64,000 nt of DNA, taken from NCBI GenBank assembly GCA_965247065.1, contig CBDFGN010000006.1, positions 2,170,001-2,234,000 on the forward strand, written 5' to 3'. This DNA is from CBDFGN01 sp965247065. Lineage in GTDB: Bacteria > Bacteroidota > Bacteroidia > Cytophagales > Cyclobacteriaceae. This document shows, piece by piece, positions 63,774 through 64,000 of the stretch (position 1 is its first letter; each line of letters opens with the position of its first letter). The position numbers and the translations under genes were made by a program. The notes beneath the pieces are model-generated. The model saw only the letters and a list, made by a program, of their open reading frames with translations. It was not told the DNA's origin and did not search any database.

Positions 63774-63900
63774 TGAAGTATCAGGCCAAATGAACCATAA
63801 ATGAGATTGACACTGAAAGAACAATATCCGAGTAGCTCACAGTGACACCAGGTTCTTAATGAATATGAGGCGATTTACTGGTTTGTTCCACATCCTCCTG

Positions 63901-64000
63901 CTAATTCCACACCAGATTCGATCGGGTTTCCCAGTACTGATCGGCCGGTTCCTGAAGGAACCTTAGTTCCGAGGCAATTTGTTCATTCCAAAGCACGGCT
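63901..64000 (-). CDS. partial gene at window end, unknown
   Basis: The minus-strand frame entering from the right edge reads AVLWNEQIASELRFLQEPAD and QYWETRSNLVWN and then stops at 63901. Only about 33 C-terminal residues are visible. The aromatic/acidic composition and clean stop look protein-like. No family can be assigned. It is on the same strand as the DUF5916 gene, 128 bp upstream of its start. Confidence 0.45.
   Translation of the reverse strand, partial: AVLWNEQIASELRFLQEPADQYWETRSNLVWN

Overview
The window looks like a chromosomal stretch of a Bacteroidota bacterium, most plausibly of the order Cytophagales. The signs are several TonB-dependent receptors with carboxypeptidase-regulatory-like N-termini, a FecI/FecR/receptor signalling set, DUF4249 and DUF5916 proteins, a DUF4212-type symporter small subunit, a fused serine-biosynthesis enzyme and typical Bacteroidota insertion sequences. 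The taxonomic placement is inferred from gene families only.

Positions 1-13000 are an insertion-sequence graveyard. Two nucleotide-identical IS1595-family copies in the same orientation (1-730, cut by the window edge, and 8732-9714) bracket a decayed sugar-degradation island. The island holds an intact GH78 alpha-L-rhamnosidase, a frameshifted remnant of a second GH78, an intact S1 sulfatase, a broken sugar-isomerase remnant and an OmpA-like tail cut off by the IS. Two IS982 remnants in opposite orientation bracket the rhamnosidase-sulfatase block within this. To the right lie a gene tail carrying a 130-bp MITE-like insertion with a 9-bp target duplication, then an IS21 left end whose istA is cut short where an IS110-family element begins. 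The IS110 upstream region is a bridge-RNA candidate.

Positions 13100-36400 are mostly ordinary chromosome. They hold a frameshifted lipoprotein, a large receptor followed by small exported proteins (one tandem paralogous pair), an acetyltransferase, a fuconolactonase-like hydrolase with a short-chain dehydrogenase, and a class II ribonucleotide reductase. A Pycsar-effector-type membrane protein, a CotH-kinase-like secreted protein, a divergent sufS-sufU pair and XdhC follow. Next is a tight operon of two FMN split-barrel proteins and a GAF-GAF-class III nucleotide cyclase, then TerB and a DUF4212/solute:sodium symporter pair.

Positions 36400-49900 contain a broken sigma factor and a beta-barrel remnant, a receptor-DUF4249 pair, an AraC regulator, two LPP20-like lipoproteins and an HpcH/HpaI aldolase. 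An ECF sigma factor, a frameshifted fecR and an STN-type receptor follow, then tRNA-Arg(CCG).

Positions 49900-64000 contain an IS3-family element that truncates an Ig-like-repeat adhesin, glutamate dehydrogenase and a SerB-SerA fusion. A four-gene co-directional run follows (YceI-like, FGE-like lipoprotein, Tat-exported Gfo/Idh/MocA oxidoreductase, ApbE). The window ends with an IS982 element inserted beside the stop codon of a DUF5916 outer-membrane protein gene, and the partial tail of one more gene. The most interesting candidates are the split-barrel/cyclase operon with unusual cyclase specificity residues, the Pycsar-effector homologue nearby, the IS110 upstream RNA region and the MITE-like element.
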